Shown here piece after piece: positions 1 through 9,648 of a stretch of 64,000 nt of DNA. Source of the stretch: Asaia bogorensis. Lineage in GTDB: Bacteria > Pseudomonadota > Alphaproteobacteria > Reyranellales > Reyranellaceae. The stretch is from assembly GCA_945905835.1 (NCBI GenBank), contig CAMDQJ010000006.1:1-64000 (forward strand). The letters are read 5' to 3'. Numbering within the stretch: position 1 is the first letter of the stretch; each line of letters opens with the position of its first letter. The translations under genes and the position numbers were made by a program. The notes beneath the pieces are model-generated. The model was not told where the DNA came from. It did not search any database and saw nothing but the letters and a program-made list of their open reading frames with translations.

Positions 1-1
1 C

Positions 2-2065
2 GGCTGGATGACCGGCCTGCTGGTCGCCGATCTGGTAATCGCCATCGGACTGGTCTCGGTCATGGCGGTGCGCCTGACGCAGCTCTGGCTCGATCGTCGC
101 CGCGGCGCTGCCGGTTCGCGTCTGCACATGCGTCTGGTGCTGGTGTGCAGCCTGTTTGCCATTACGCCGACACTAGTCGTTGCGATCATTCTCTCGCTGC
201 TGGTTCTCAATCTCACGGAGTTCGTCGTCCGTCCGTCGCAAACCTCGTTCGAGGCGGCGCGGGCTATTGGCGAGCCGGTGCGCCGGGCCCGCGAGCAGGA
301 GATTCAAGGCAATATCGGCGCCCTCGCAGTGCCACTGCAGGAACTGGGAATGGACCAGCTCCGCGACTCCGAAGCCACAAGCGCGCTTCTTGCCACGCTG
401 ATCGAAGGCCGGCCTCTGCTCGAAGCCGCCGTAATCGACGCCGACAAGGGCGTGATCGCGCGCGCCAACGCAAGCGGTGTCGAGCCAATGACCAACCCGG
501 TGCCACCGCCGCAATTTCTATGGCAAGCCGTGAACCAGGCGCGGCCGGTGCAATTCGAGTCCACGACCGGCGCCTACTTCGTTATGCAGCTTTTCGTGGG
601 CGAGCCGCTGTTTCTGATCACCGGCCACGCGGTCGATCCGCGGGTCGTCGACTACATCCGCAGCATCGAGCAGGCAGGCCAGTTCTACGCCCAGATCGAG
701 CAGGCGATGGAGCGCAACCAGCTCACCATCTTCCTGGTCTATGGCGCGATCGCACTGCTGCTGCTCTTGGCCGCAGTCTGGCTTGCCATCGTGTTCGCTT
801 CGCTCATGACCGAGCCGATCGGCGGGCTGATGGCGGTGGCCGAGCGCGTGCGCGGTGGCGATCTTGCGGCGCGCGTCGAGGAGGGGCCGCCCAACGATGA
901 GCTCGGTCAGCTCGCGCGGTCGTTCAACCGCATGACTAGCCAGATCGAGGAGCAGCGACGCGAACTGGTCGACGCCAACCGCGAGCTCGACACGCGTCGC
1001 CGTCTGACCGACGCGGTGCTGGCCGGCGTCACAGCGGGCGTGCTGAGCGTCGAAAGCGGCGGCAAGGTGGCGCGGGCCAACCGCTCTGCGCTCGACCTGC
1101 TGGCGCTGCCTGAAGATGGCGTGCTCGGCCGGGCGCTGGTCGACCTGATGCCCGAACTCGCGGACCTCCTTGCGCAGGCGGCCGAAAGGCCGGACCGCGT
1201 GAGCCAGGGGCAGATCGAGATCACGCAGCGCGGCGCGCGGCGGACACTGCTGGTTCGCCTCAGCGCCGCCTCCGACGCCGGCCTGGTCGTGACCTTCGAC
1301 GACGTGACCGATCTGATGTCGGCCCAGCGCATGGCGGCGTGGAGCGACGTGGCGCGACGCATCGCGCACGAGATCAAGAATCCGCTGACGCCGATCCAGC
1401 TCTCGGCCGAACGCTTGCGCCGGCGCTACCTCAAGCAGATCACCGACGATCCCGAGACTTTCAAGATCTGCACCGACACCATCATCCGCCAAGTCGGCGA
1501 TATCGGCCGCATGGTCGACGAGTTCTCGTCCTTTGCGCGCATGCCGCGGCCGACGGTGCAGCCCGAGGATGCCAAGGAACTTTGCCAGCAGGCGCTGTTC
1601 CTGCAGCGCAACGCCAACTCCGAAATCCGCTACCGCGCCGCTCTGCCCGATCAGGCGGTCGCGCTGATCTGCGACCGCCGGCAGATCGGCCAGGTGCTAA
1701 CCAACATCCTCAAGAACGCCGCGGAGGCGATCGAGGGCCGCGAGAGCCGCAACGACGAGCCGCTGCCGTTGGGCGAGATTTCGCTGTCGCTCGCCGATGA
1801 CGGCACGACGGTCAAGATCGTCGTCGAGGACAACGGCAAGGGTCTGCCGCACGAGGGACGCGAGCGCCTGACCGAGCCCTACATGACGACACGCAGCAAG
1901 GGTACGGGACTGGGCCTGGCCATCGTCAAGAAGATCATGGAGGACCACGGCGGGCGGCTGGTGCTTGACGACCGCGAGGGTGGCGGCGCGCGCATCAGTC
2001 TGGTATTCCGTCGCGACGAAAAGGAAATCGCGACGGCGCATCCGCAGGCGACCGCCGCACAATGA
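2..2065 (+). CDS. ntrY: Nitrogen regulation sensor histidine kinase NtrY (5' partial at window edge)
   Basis: Frame open to window start; TM segments, HAMP-like region, H-box 'ARRIAHEIKNPLTPIQLSAERLRRRY', ATP-binding 'GTGLGLAIVKKIMEDHGG'; followed by ntrX. Confidence 0.93.
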   Translation, partial: GWMTGLLVADLVIAIGLVSVMAVRLTQLWLDRRRGAAGSRLHMRLVLVCSLFAITPTLVVAIILSLLVLNLTEFVVRPSQTSFEAARAIGEPVRRAREQEIQGNIGALAVPLQELGMDQLRDSEATSALLATLIEGRPLLEAAVIDADKGVIARANASGVEPMTNPVPPPQFLWQAVNQARPVQFESTTGAYFVMQLFVGEPLFLITGHAVDPRVVDYIRSIEQAGQFYAQIEQAMERNQLTIFLVYGAIALLLLLAAVWLAIVFASLMTEPIGGLMAVAERVRGGDLAARVEEGPPNDELGQLARSFNRMTSQIEEQRRELVDANRELDTRRRLTDAVLAGVTAGVLSVESGGKVARANRSALDLLALPEDGVLGRALVDLMPELADLLAQAAERPDRVSQGQIEITQRGARRTLLVRLSAASDAGLVVTFDDVTDLMSAQRMAAWSDVARRIAHEIKNPLTPIQLSAERLRRRYLKQITDDPETFKICTDTIIRQVGDIGRMVDEFSSFARMPRPTVQPEDAKELCQQALFLQRNANSEIRYRAALPDQAVALICDRRQIGQVLTNILKNAAEAIEGRESRNDEPLPLGEISLSLADDGTTVKIVVEDNGKGLPHEGRERLTEPYMTTRSKGTGLGLAIVKKIMEDHGGRLVLDDREGGGARISLVFRRDEKEIATAHPQATAAQ

Positions 2066-2115
2066 TCCCCCTGAGCAATGAGCCGTGGCCGCACCGCGGA
2101 CACGTTTGAAGAGTC

Positions 2116-3528
2116 ATGGCCCACGACATATTGATCGTCGACGACGAACGAGACATCTGCACGCTGATCGCGGGCATCCTCGAGGACGAAGGCAACACCG
2201 CGCGCCGCGCCCACAACAGCTCGGAGGCCATCGACGCCGTGCGCCAGCGCCGCCCGGCGCTGGTCATCCTCGACGTCTGGCTGCAGGGTAGCGCTCTCGA
2301 CGGCCTGCAGCTGCTCGAGGTCATCCGGCGCGAGGACCCGCCGATCCCGGTGGTGATGATCAGCGGTCATGGCACCATCGACACCGCCGTTTCGGCGATC
2401 AAGACCGGCGCTTACGATTTCATCGAAAAGCCGTTCAAGGCCGACCGCCTGCTGCTGGTCGTCGATCGCGCCATCGAAGCCGACCGGCTGAAGCGCGAGA
2501 ATGCGACGCTGCGCCGCCGCGCCGGCGGCGACGTGGCGTTCGTCGGCTCATCAAGTGTCGCTGCCAACATGCGTTCGCAGATCGAGAAGGTGGCGCCGAC
2601 CGGCAGCCGCGTCCTGATCTCCGGGCCTTCGGGTTCGGGCAAGGAGGCCGCCGCGCGCCTCATCCACCAGGGGGCCAAGCGCGCCGACGGCCCGTTCGTG
2701 GTGGTCAATTGCTCGACCATGCCGGCCGAACGGCTGGAACTCGAACTGTTCGGCACGGAGGACGAGCCCGGCGCCGATGCGCTGCGCGTCTCGGGCGCCT
2801 TCGAGATGGCGCATGGCGGCACGTTGCTGCTCAAGGAAGTGGCCGACATGCCGGTCAACCTGCAGGCCCGCCTCGCGCGCCTCTTGCAGGAGCAGTTTTA
2901 TACCCGCGGCGACGGCAAGACGCGTGTCGAGGTCGACGTCCGCGTGCTCGCCTCGACCTGCCGGTCGATCCCCGACGAGATCGCCGCCAACAATTTTCGC
3001 GAGGAGCTCTACCATCGCCTGAATGTGGTTTCCTTGCGCGTCCCGGCGCTCACCGAACGGCGCGAGGACATTCCCGAACTCGCCGCCCACCTGCTCGGCC
3101 GCGTCGCCGATGCCACGGGGCTGGCCTCGCGCACCATCGGCGAGGATACGCTGGCCGCCCTGCAGGGTCACGACTGGCCGGGCAACGTCCGCCAGCTGCG
3201 CAACGTCATCGAGCGCCTGCTAATCCTAGCGCCGGCCGACGGCGGACCGATCCGTGCCGACGTGCTGCCCAGCGACGTCAGCGAAGACGCGCCGTCGGTA
3301 CTGCGCTGGGAGAAGGGGGGCGAGATCATGCAGCTGCCGCTGCGCGACGCCCGCGAGGTCTTCGAGCGCGAGTATCTGCTGGCCCAGGTCACGCGCTTCA
3401 GCGGCAATATTTCGCGCACCGCGACCTTCGTCGGCATGGAGCGCTCGGCGCTGCACCGCAAGCTGAAGTCGCTCGGCCTGCATGGCGGAGCGGCGGACGA
3501 ACGCAACGGCGACGGTACGCAAGGGTAG
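2116..3528 (+). CDS. ntrX: NtrX-like sigma54-type response regulator
   Basis: Receiver 'ILIVDDERDICTLIAGIL', AAA+ Walker A 'GPSGSGKE', C-terminal FIS-type HTH; adjacent to ntrY. Confidence 0.93.
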   Translation: MAHDILIVDDERDICTLIAGILEDEGNTARRAHNSSEAIDAVRQRRPALVILDVWLQGSALDGLQLLEVIRREDPPIPVVMISGHGTIDTAVSAIKTGAYDFIEKPFKADRLLLVVDRAIEADRLKRENATLRRRAGGDVAFVGSSSVAANMRSQIEKVAPTGSRVLISGPSGSGKEAAARLIHQGAKRADGPFVVVNCSTMPAERLELELFGTEDEPGADALRVSGAFEMAHGGTLLLKEVADMPVNLQARLARLLQEQFYTRGDGKTRVEVDVRVLASTCRSIPDEIAANNFREELYHRLNVVSLRVPALTERREDIPELAAHLLGRVADATGLASRTIGEDTLAALQGHDWPGNVRQLRNVIERLLILAPADGGPIRADVLPSDVSEDAPSVLRWEKGGEIMQLPLRDAREVFEREYLLAQVTRFSGNISRTATFVGMERSALHRKLKSLGLHGGAADERNGDGTQG

Positions 3529-3538
3529 GGAGGGCATC

Positions 3539-4402
3539 ATGGCTCGCTATGCCTACGTCAACGGCCGCTATGTCGATCACCGCGAGGCCACGGTGCATAT
3601 CGAGGACCGCGGCTACCAGCTCGCCGACGGCGTCTACGAAGTCGTGGGCGTGCGCGACGGCAAATTGATCGACGAGAAGCCGCATCTCGACCGCCTCGAT
3701 CGTTCGCTGGGCGAACTGCGCATTGACTGGCCGGTGGGCCGTCCGGCGCTGGGTTTCATCATCCGCGAGCTGATGCGGCGCAATCGCCTGCGCGACGGCC
3801 TGGTCTACATGCAGGTGACGCGCGGCGTGGCGCGGCGTGACCATGCTTTTCCGACGACCAAGGTAAAGCCCGCCCTCGTGCTCACCACCAAGAACAGCAA
3901 GCGTGCCGAAAACGATCCCGGGGCCGGCGTCGCGGTGAAGAGCACGCGCGACATCCGCTGGGAGCGTTGCGACATCAAGACCGTGGCGCTGCTGCCCAAC
4001 GTGCTCGCTAAGCAGGAGGCGAGGGAGAGCGGCGCCTACGAAGCCTGGCTGATCGACGACAAGGGCTGTGTCACCGAGGGCGCTTCGACCAACGCCTGGA
4101 TCGTCACCGACGCCAACGAATTGATCACGCGCCACACCGACCAGGGCATTTTGGCCGGCATCACCCGTCAGACTTTGAAAAAACTCGCAAATTCCCTGCA
4201 GCTTAAATTCGTCGAGCGTCCATTCAGCCTCTCCGAGGCCAAGAAGGCCAAGGAAGCCTTCATCACCAGCGCCACCTCGTTCGTGACGCCGGTCGTGAAG
4301 ATTGACGGCCAGCCGGTTGGCGAAGGCAAACCCGGCCCGATGGCACGACGCCTGCGCGAGGAATATGTCCGCTTCGCCGGGGCAGGCGAGCAGGTCACGT
4401 GA
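3539..4402 (+). CDS. dat: D-amino-acid aminotransferase (class IV PLP enzyme)
   Basis: 'YVNGRYVDHREATVHIEDRGYQLADGVYEVV...' class IV aminotransferase signature; ATG at 3539 chosen over the longer ORF. Confidence 0.85.
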   Translation: MARYAYVNGRYVDHREATVHIEDRGYQLADGVYEVVGVRDGKLIDEKPHLDRLDRSLGELRIDWPVGRPALGFIIRELMRRNRLRDGLVYMQVTRGVARRDHAFPTTKVKPALVLTTKNSKRAENDPGAGVAVKSTRDIRWERCDIKTVALLPNVLAKQEARESGAYEAWLIDDKGCVTEGASTNAWIVTDANELITRHTDQGILAGITRQTLKKLANSLQLKFVERPFSLSEAKKAKEAFITSATSFVTPVVKIDGQPVGEGKPGPMARRLREEYVRFAGAGEQVT

Positions 4403-5049
4403 AGCCCAAACTGCCGCGCGCAGTCCTGTTCGACTGGGACAACACCCTGGTCGACACCTGGCCGACCATCGTCGAGTGCTACCGCGACACCTTTGCTGCC
4501 CTCGGCCAGACGCCGTGGACGGCGCAGGAGGTGAGGGACCGTGCCCACGGCTCGTTGCGTGACGTTTTCCCGGCGCTGTTCGGCCCGCGTGCCGGCGATG
4601 CCGAAAAAGTGTTCTACGAGACCTTCTACCGCATCCATCTCGAGCGCCTGTCGCCGCTGCCGGGCGCTGCCGCGCTTCTGGCGCGCTGCAGCGACGCCGG
4701 CTGCTATGTCGCGGTGGTCAGCAACAAGGTTGGCGTCAACCTGCGCGCCGAACTTGCCCACCTCGGCTGGGATCGCTGGATCAGGCGGGCCGTGGGCGCC
4801 AAGGACTGCGCCCGCGACAAGCCAGCACCGGACCCGATCTTCATGGCGCTCGACGGCACGGGAATTGCCCCTGGCGACAGCGTGTGGATGGTGGGAGATA
4901 CCCCGGCGGACCTGGAATGTGCCCATGCAGCGGGCTGCGTGCCCATTCTGGTGGGTGGGCCGGCCGAATTGTTCGGGCTTCTTCTGGAGTTTCCCCCGCG
5001 TCTGCGCGCACGGAATTGTCATGATCTGGCGGCATTGCTTCGACCATAA
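4399..5049 (+). CDS. HAD-superfamily hydrolase (phosphoglycolate phosphatase-like)
   Basis: 'FDWDNTLVDTW' motif I and 'VWMVGDTPADLECAHAAGC' motif IV; 4-nt overlap with upstream gene. Confidence 0.85.
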   Translation: MKPKLPRAVLFDWDNTLVDTWPTIVECYRDTFAALGQTPWTAQEVRDRAHGSLRDVFPALFGPRAGDAEKVFYETFYRIHLERLSPLPGAAALLARCSDAGCYVAVVSNKVGVNLRAELAHLGWDRWIRRAVGAKDCARDKPAPDPIFMALDGTGIAPGDSVWMVGDTPADLECAHAAGCVPILVGGPAELFGLLLEFPPRLRARNCHDLAALLRP

Positions 5050-5144
5050 CAGTGCCTATATTTGTCTTAACTCGGTAGCGGCTAGAGACCCGCCCCCAAC
5101 CGGTAGCTTTCGGGCCGCCGATCGCCCAGCAAGAGGCCAAGAAC

Positions 5145-5393
5145 ATGAGCGAAAAGCCACAAAATGTTCAGGACGTGTTCCTGAACCACCTGCGGAAAAA
5201 CAAGACTCCGGTCACGATCTTTCTGGTGAACGGCGTGAAACTGCAGGGAATCGTCACCTGGTTCGACAATTTCTCCGTACTGCTGCGTCGCGACGGGCAT
5301 TCCCAGCTCGTCTACAAGCACGCCATCTCGACCATCATGCCGGTCACCCCGGTCCAGCTGTTCGACGGGGACAAGGCCGAGGCCGCAGGCTGA
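5145..5393 (+). CDS. hfq: RNA chaperone Hfq
   Basis: '[58 protein letters not shown]' Sm1/Sm2 motifs. Confidence 0.98.
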   Translation: MSEKPQNVQDVFLNHLRKNKTPVTIFLVNGVKLQGIVTWFDNFSVLLRRDGHSQLVYKHAISTIMPVTPVQLFDGDKAEAAG

Positions 5394-5394
5394 T

Positions 5395-6747
5395 TTGAAC
5401 GAAGCCCCCGAGCTCGAGAGACCCAAGCGCAAACCACACGACACCGCCCGCCCGGCCACGGCGGCCGCGGTGCTGTGCCCATACGACCAGGGCAACCGCG
5501 GCGAGGGACGAAACGCCGAGGCCAAGCTCGAGGAAGCGGTCGGCCTGGCGCGCGCCATCGATCTCGACGTGCGTCTGGCGCAGTCGGCGCCGTTGCGCCG
5601 CATCACGCCAGCAACGTTGATCGGCAAGGGCGTCGTCGAGCGCATCAAGGGCCAGGTCGAGGAGCTGGGCATCGGTCTGGTCATCGTCGACGACAAGCTG
5701 ACGCCGATCCAGCAGCGCAATCTCGAGAAGGCCTGGGAGACCAAGGTCATCGACCGCACCGGGCTGATCCTGGAAATCTTCGGTTCGCGCGCCCGAACCC
5801 ATGAAGGCCGCCTGCAGGTCGAGCTCGCGGCGCTCGACTACCAGCGTGGCCGCCTCGTGCGGTCATGGACCCATCTCGAGCGCCAGCGTGGCGGCTTCGG
5901 CTTCCTCGGTGGCCCCGGCGAATCGCAAATCGAGATGGATCGTCGGCTGATCGGCGATCGCATCATCAAGATCAAGCGCGACCTCGAGGGCGTACGGCGC
6001 ACCCGTGCTGTCAACCGCGCCGGCCGCAAGAAGGCGCAGCTGCCGACGGTGGCGCTGGTCGGCTACACCAACGCCGGCAAGTCGACGCTGTTCAACCGCC
6101 TCTCCGGCGCCGGCGTCCTGGCCAAGGACCTGCTGTTCGCCACTCTCGATCCGACCATGCGGTCGATCAAGCTGCCCAACGGCCGCGACTGCGTGCTGTC
6201 CGACACCGTGGGCTTCATCTCCGACCTGCCGACGCATCTCGTGGCCGCCTTCCGCGCGACGCTGGAAGAAGTCATCGAAGCCGACCTCATCGTGCATGTC
6301 CGCGACATCGCCCATCCCGACAGCGAGCGCCAGTGCACCGACGTCGAGACCGTGCTGAGCGAGCTCGGCGCGATCAAGGGCGAGGGCGAGGAGGGGGACG
6401 ACACCCCGATGATCGAGGCGTTGAACAAGATCGATTCCCTGTCCGAGGACGGCCGCCACACGTTGCAGAACCGTTCCTCGACCGGCGCAGAGCGGGCGCG
6501 GCAGTACCCGGTCTCGGCGATCACCGGCGAGGGCGTCGGCGAGCTCATGGAGGCGATCGGCGAATTCTTGAGCCAGACCGACTCCGCCCGCGAGATCTCC
6601 GTGCCGTTGAGCGACGGCGCCACCATCGCCTGGCTCTACCGCCACGGCGACGTGCGCAGCCGGCGCGACGACGGCGAAATGGCCTGGCTGACGGTGGCCC
6701 TCGACGCCGCCTCCAGCGCGCAGCTGGAGCACCGGTTGGCGCGTTGA
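5395..6747 (+). CDS. hflX: GTPase HflX
   Basis: '[14 protein letters not shown]', glycine-rich '[20 protein letters not shown]'; downstream of hfq; TTG start inferred. Confidence 0.95.
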   Translation: MNEAPELERPKRKPHDTARPATAAAVLCPYDQGNRGEGRNAEAKLEEAVGLARAIDLDVRLAQSAPLRRITPATLIGKGVVERIKGQVEELGIGLVIVDDKLTPIQQRNLEKAWETKVIDRTGLILEIFGSRARTHEGRLQVELAALDYQRGRLVRSWTHLERQRGGFGFLGGPGESQIEMDRRLIGDRIIKIKRDLEGVRRTRAVNRAGRKKAQLPTVALVGYTNAGKSTLFNRLSGAGVLAKDLLFATLDPTMRSIKLPNGRDCVLSDTVGFISDLPTHLVAAFRATLEEVIEADLIVHVRDIAHPDSERQCTDVETVLSELGAIKGEGEEGDDTPMIEALNKIDSLSEDGRHTLQNRSSTGAERARQYPVSAITGEGVGELMEAIGEFLSQTDSAREISVPLSDGATIAWLYRHGDVRSRRDDGEMAWLTVALDAASSAQLEHRLAR

Positions 6748-6800
6748 CACCCCCCGGACCGGCTTTCTATAAGCGCGCCTATCACGACGAAGGAAACATC

Positions 6801-7088
6801 ATGAAATTCAAGCCCTTGCAGGACCGCCTGCTGCTGAAGCCGATCGAGGCCGAGACCCGCACCAAGGGCGGCCTTATCATCCCCGATACGGCCCAGGAAA
6901 AGCCGATGCAGGGCGAAGTGGTGGCCGTCGGCAAGGGCAAGCGCCTCGAGGACGGTCGCCTGCAGCCGCTCGGCGTGAAGGTCGGTGACAAGGTGATCTT
7001 CGGCAAATGGTCCGGCACTGAGGTCAAGCTCGACGGTGTCGACCACGTGATCCTCAAAGAAGAGGACCTGTTCGGCGTCGTCGGCTGA
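6801..7088 (+). CDS. GroES family co-chaperonin (orphan, no groEL in window)
   Basis: '[47 protein letters not shown]...[33 protein letters not shown]'. Confidence 0.93.
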   Translation: MKFKPLQDRLLLKPIEAETRTKGGLIIPDTAQEKPMQGEVVAVGKGKRLEDGRLQPLGVKVGDKVIFGKWSGTEVKLDGVDHVILKEEDLFGVVG

Positions 7089-7092
7089 GGCG

Positions 7093-7923
7093 ATGCTGAA
7101 AGGCGGCGACTCGGAGCGGGTCGCCGAGCTGATTCGCGAAACGGCCGCGGCGGAATTGCTGCCGCGCTTTCGCAACCTTTCCAAGGGCGAGATACGGCTG
7201 AAGCGGCCGGGCGACTTCGTGACCGTCGCCGACGAGGCCGCCGAACAGCGCCTTGCGTCCGGCCTGGCCAGGATCCTGCCGGGCATAGCGGTGGTCGGCG
7301 AGGAGGCGGTCGAAAAGGATGCCGGCCTGCTCGAGCTGATCGCGCGGCCGAACGAGGCCTGCTGGATCGTCGATCCGCTCGACGGTACGGCCAACTTCGC
7401 CGCCGGCAAGAACATCTTCGCCATCATCGTAGCGCTGGTCCGCGACCGGCAGACAATCGCCTCCTGGATCTTCGACATTCCGGGCAACCGCCTGGCCGTG
7501 GCGATCAAGGGGCAGGGCGTGACCGTGAATGGCGCGCCGGTTCGCGGTGCCGCCGTTCCTCAGCCTTCCGGCTATATCGGCTACAAGGTCGGCAAGACTT
7601 TCGAGCGCGACCTGCCGGCGGCCCAGCGGGCCCGTCTCGGCAAGCTCTCGACGCTGCGCTGCGCCGGGGTGGAATACATCGACATTCTGGCCGGCCGGGT
7701 GAGCTTCAGCCTCTATCGCCGGGTCAAGCCGTGGGACCATGCCGGCGGCGCGTTGATGCTGCGCGAGGCCGGCGGCGAGGCAGTGCGGTTCGACGGCGCG
7801 CTCTACGCGCCAGACCAGGACATCAAGGCGGGGATCATCGGCGCTTCCTCAGCCCCCGTCCTGGCCGAGGTCCGCTCGGTATTCGACGCCGCCCGCATGC
7901 CGTTGCTGGCGACACTGGACTAG
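7093..7923 (+). CDS. Inositol monophosphatase family protein
   Basis: 'WIVDPLDGTANFAAG' and 'KPWDHAGGALMLREAGG' motifs. Confidence 0.9.
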   Translation: MLKGGDSERVAELIRETAAAELLPRFRNLSKGEIRLKRPGDFVTVADEAAEQRLASGLARILPGIAVVGEEAVEKDAGLLELIARPNEACWIVDPLDGTANFAAGKNIFAIIVALVRDRQTIASWIFDIPGNRLAVAIKGQGVTVNGAPVRGAAVPQPSGYIGYKVGKTFERDLPAAQRARLGKLSTLRCAGVEYIDILAGRVSFSLYRRVKPWDHAGGALMLREAGGEAVRFDGALYAPDQDIKAGIIGASSAPVLAEVRSVFDAARMPLLATLD

Positions 7924-7938
7924 GGACGGTTTCCCGCC

Positions 7939-7960
7939 GTTTCCCGACCGATCGGGAAAC
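7939..7960. terminator. Hairpin between convergent genes (candidate bidirectional terminator)
   Basis: Perfect 9-bp inverted repeat GTTTCCCGA-CCGA-TCGGGAAAC between IMPase (+) and mazG (-); no clear T-tract. Confidence 0.45.
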
Positions 7961-8021
7961 CTCCGATGCATATGCCATCGGCATTTCAGGCGGTTTTCCC
8001 GATTTCCGGGCCGACCCCCCT

Positions 8022-8852
8022 CTAGGCTGCCGTCTTGGCGGTCTGCCAGAGCGCTTCCATCTCATCGAGCGTGGCGTCGGCGGGCTTGCGGCCTTGTTCG
8101 GCCAGCTTTTTCTCGATGTAACGGAAGCGGCGCTCGAACTTGTCGTTGGTCGAGCGCAGGGCTGCCTCGGGATCGACCTTGTAGTGGCGCGCCAGATTGG
8201 CCACGGCGAACAGGATGTCGCCGAGTTCATCGGCGACATGGGCCGGATCGGGCTGGCCGGCGGCCAGTTCGACGCGCAGTTCGCCGATTTCCTCCTCGAT
8301 CTTGTCCAGGACGGGCCCGGTCGTCTTCCAGTCGAAACCCACCCGGGCGGCGCGGCGTTGCAGCTTTTCAGCCCGCAGGAGAGCGGGGAGGGCGCGGGCG
8401 ATGCCGTCCAGGGTTCCTGCACTGGCACCGGCGCCGGCCTTGGCCGCCCGTTCGGCGGCCTTGCGGGCCTCCCAGGAGACGGTCTGGGCATCGGCCGTGG
8501 CGATGGTGGTGTCGCCGAACACGTGCGGGTGGCGGTCGACCATCTTGTCGGCAATCCCGGCGGCCACCTCGGCGAAAGTGAAGGCCTTGGCCTCGCTCGC
8601 CATCTGGGCGTGATAGACGACCTGAAGGAGGAGGTCGCCCAGCTCCTCCCTGAGCGCCGGCATGTCGTGGCGCTCGATGGCGTCGGCGACCTCGTAGGCT
8701 TCCTCGATCGTGTACGGCGCGATGGTCCGGAAGTTCTGCTCGATGTCCCAGGGACAGCCTTGCTTGGGATCGCGCAGCCACGCCATGACCGCGAGAAGAC
8801 GGGCCAGCGGCTCGCGCGGCAGCGATGCCGGGCTCGGGCGTTCAGCGGTCAT
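8022..8852 (-). CDS. mazG: Nucleoside triphosphate pyrophosphohydrolase MazG
   Basis: 'LLAVMAWLRDPKQGCPWDIEQNFRTIAPYTIEEAYEVADAI...ELGDLLLQVVYHAQMA', duplicated MazG domain. Confidence 0.95.
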   Translation of the reverse strand: MTAERPSPASLPREPLARLLAVMAWLRDPKQGCPWDIEQNFRTIAPYTIEEAYEVADAIERHDMPALREELGDLLLQVVYHAQMASEAKAFTFAEVAAGIADKMVDRHPHVFGDTTIATADAQTVSWEARKAAERAAKAGAGASAGTLDGIARALPALLRAEKLQRRAARVGFDWKTTGPVLDKIEEEIGELRVELAAGQPDPAHVADELGDILFAVANLARHYKVDPEAALRSTNDKFERRFRYIEKKLAEQGRKPADATLDEMEALWQTAKTAA

Positions 8853-8924
8853 CGATCAACTCCGATAATCGTATAATATATATTATGACAAATATATATT
8901 AAGAAAGAAATCAAAGCCCTTTAA

Positions 8925-9572
8925 TCACCAATCTACCTTAACCGATGCCTTGATCAGTGCCATCAGGCGCAACCCTCGTTCGGTGTCGCTGGCCGGCACG
9001 CCCAGGGTCAGCAGCACGCCGTCGTTGCCGCTGGCGGACTTGGCCATCAGCACGTCGAACACGGCTCGGGTCTCGCTGTCGCCGCGGCCCGGCGGGACGT
9101 TCTCGTAGATCACCAGGAACGTGCCGTCGCCGAGCTTGCGCGCGCGCGCCTGGATCTTCGGCCGACGGGCCTGGATCGAGCCGCTCTTGGTCGCGACATA
9201 GTGCTCGGCGTCCTTGACGCCCTCGAAGGCGAAATCGACCCGCCAGACGATCAGCCGATAACGGCGGTCGCCACTGAAGCCAACACCCCGCTCCCAGTCC
9301 TCGCTGGCCTGCCAGCCCAGCGGCAGCGTCACCTCGGTCTTGATGGCGTCGAAGCGAACCCGCGCCTGGCCCTTTTCGTTGTCGATGCCCATCAGCCTGG
9401 CGGCCGTCTGGTCGCTGGCGTTGCCGCCCGACACCATGCCTTCGACCTTGTAGAAGCTGGCGCCGTTATCGAGCGTGGCGTAGTCGCGGAAGGTGGCGCC
9501 GGCGGCGTCGAACTGGCCTTGAGCATGGACGGCACCAGCCGCCCAGACGCACGCCATCCCGGCGGCGATCAC
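8925..9572 (-). CDS. Hypothetical secreted protein
   Basis: Signal-peptide-like N-terminus 'VIAAGMACVWAAGAVHAQG'; no family recognised. Confidence 0.6.
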   Translation of the reverse strand: MIAAGMACVWAAGAVHAQGQFDAAGATFRDYATLDNGASFYKVEGMVSGGNASDQTAARLMGIDNEKGQARVRFDAIKTEVTLPLGWQASEDWERGVGFSGDRRYRLIVWRVDFAFEGVKDAEHYVATKSGSIQARRPKIQARARKLGDGTFLVIYENVPPGRGDSETRAVFDVLMAKSASGNDGVLLTLGVPASDTERGLRLMALIKASVKVDW

Positions 9573-9648
9573 CAGTCGCTTGCGCCAAGCTCCGGACTCC
9601 CTTTGTCCATGTTCGAGTATTAGGTTATAAATATCATGTTATCCATTG

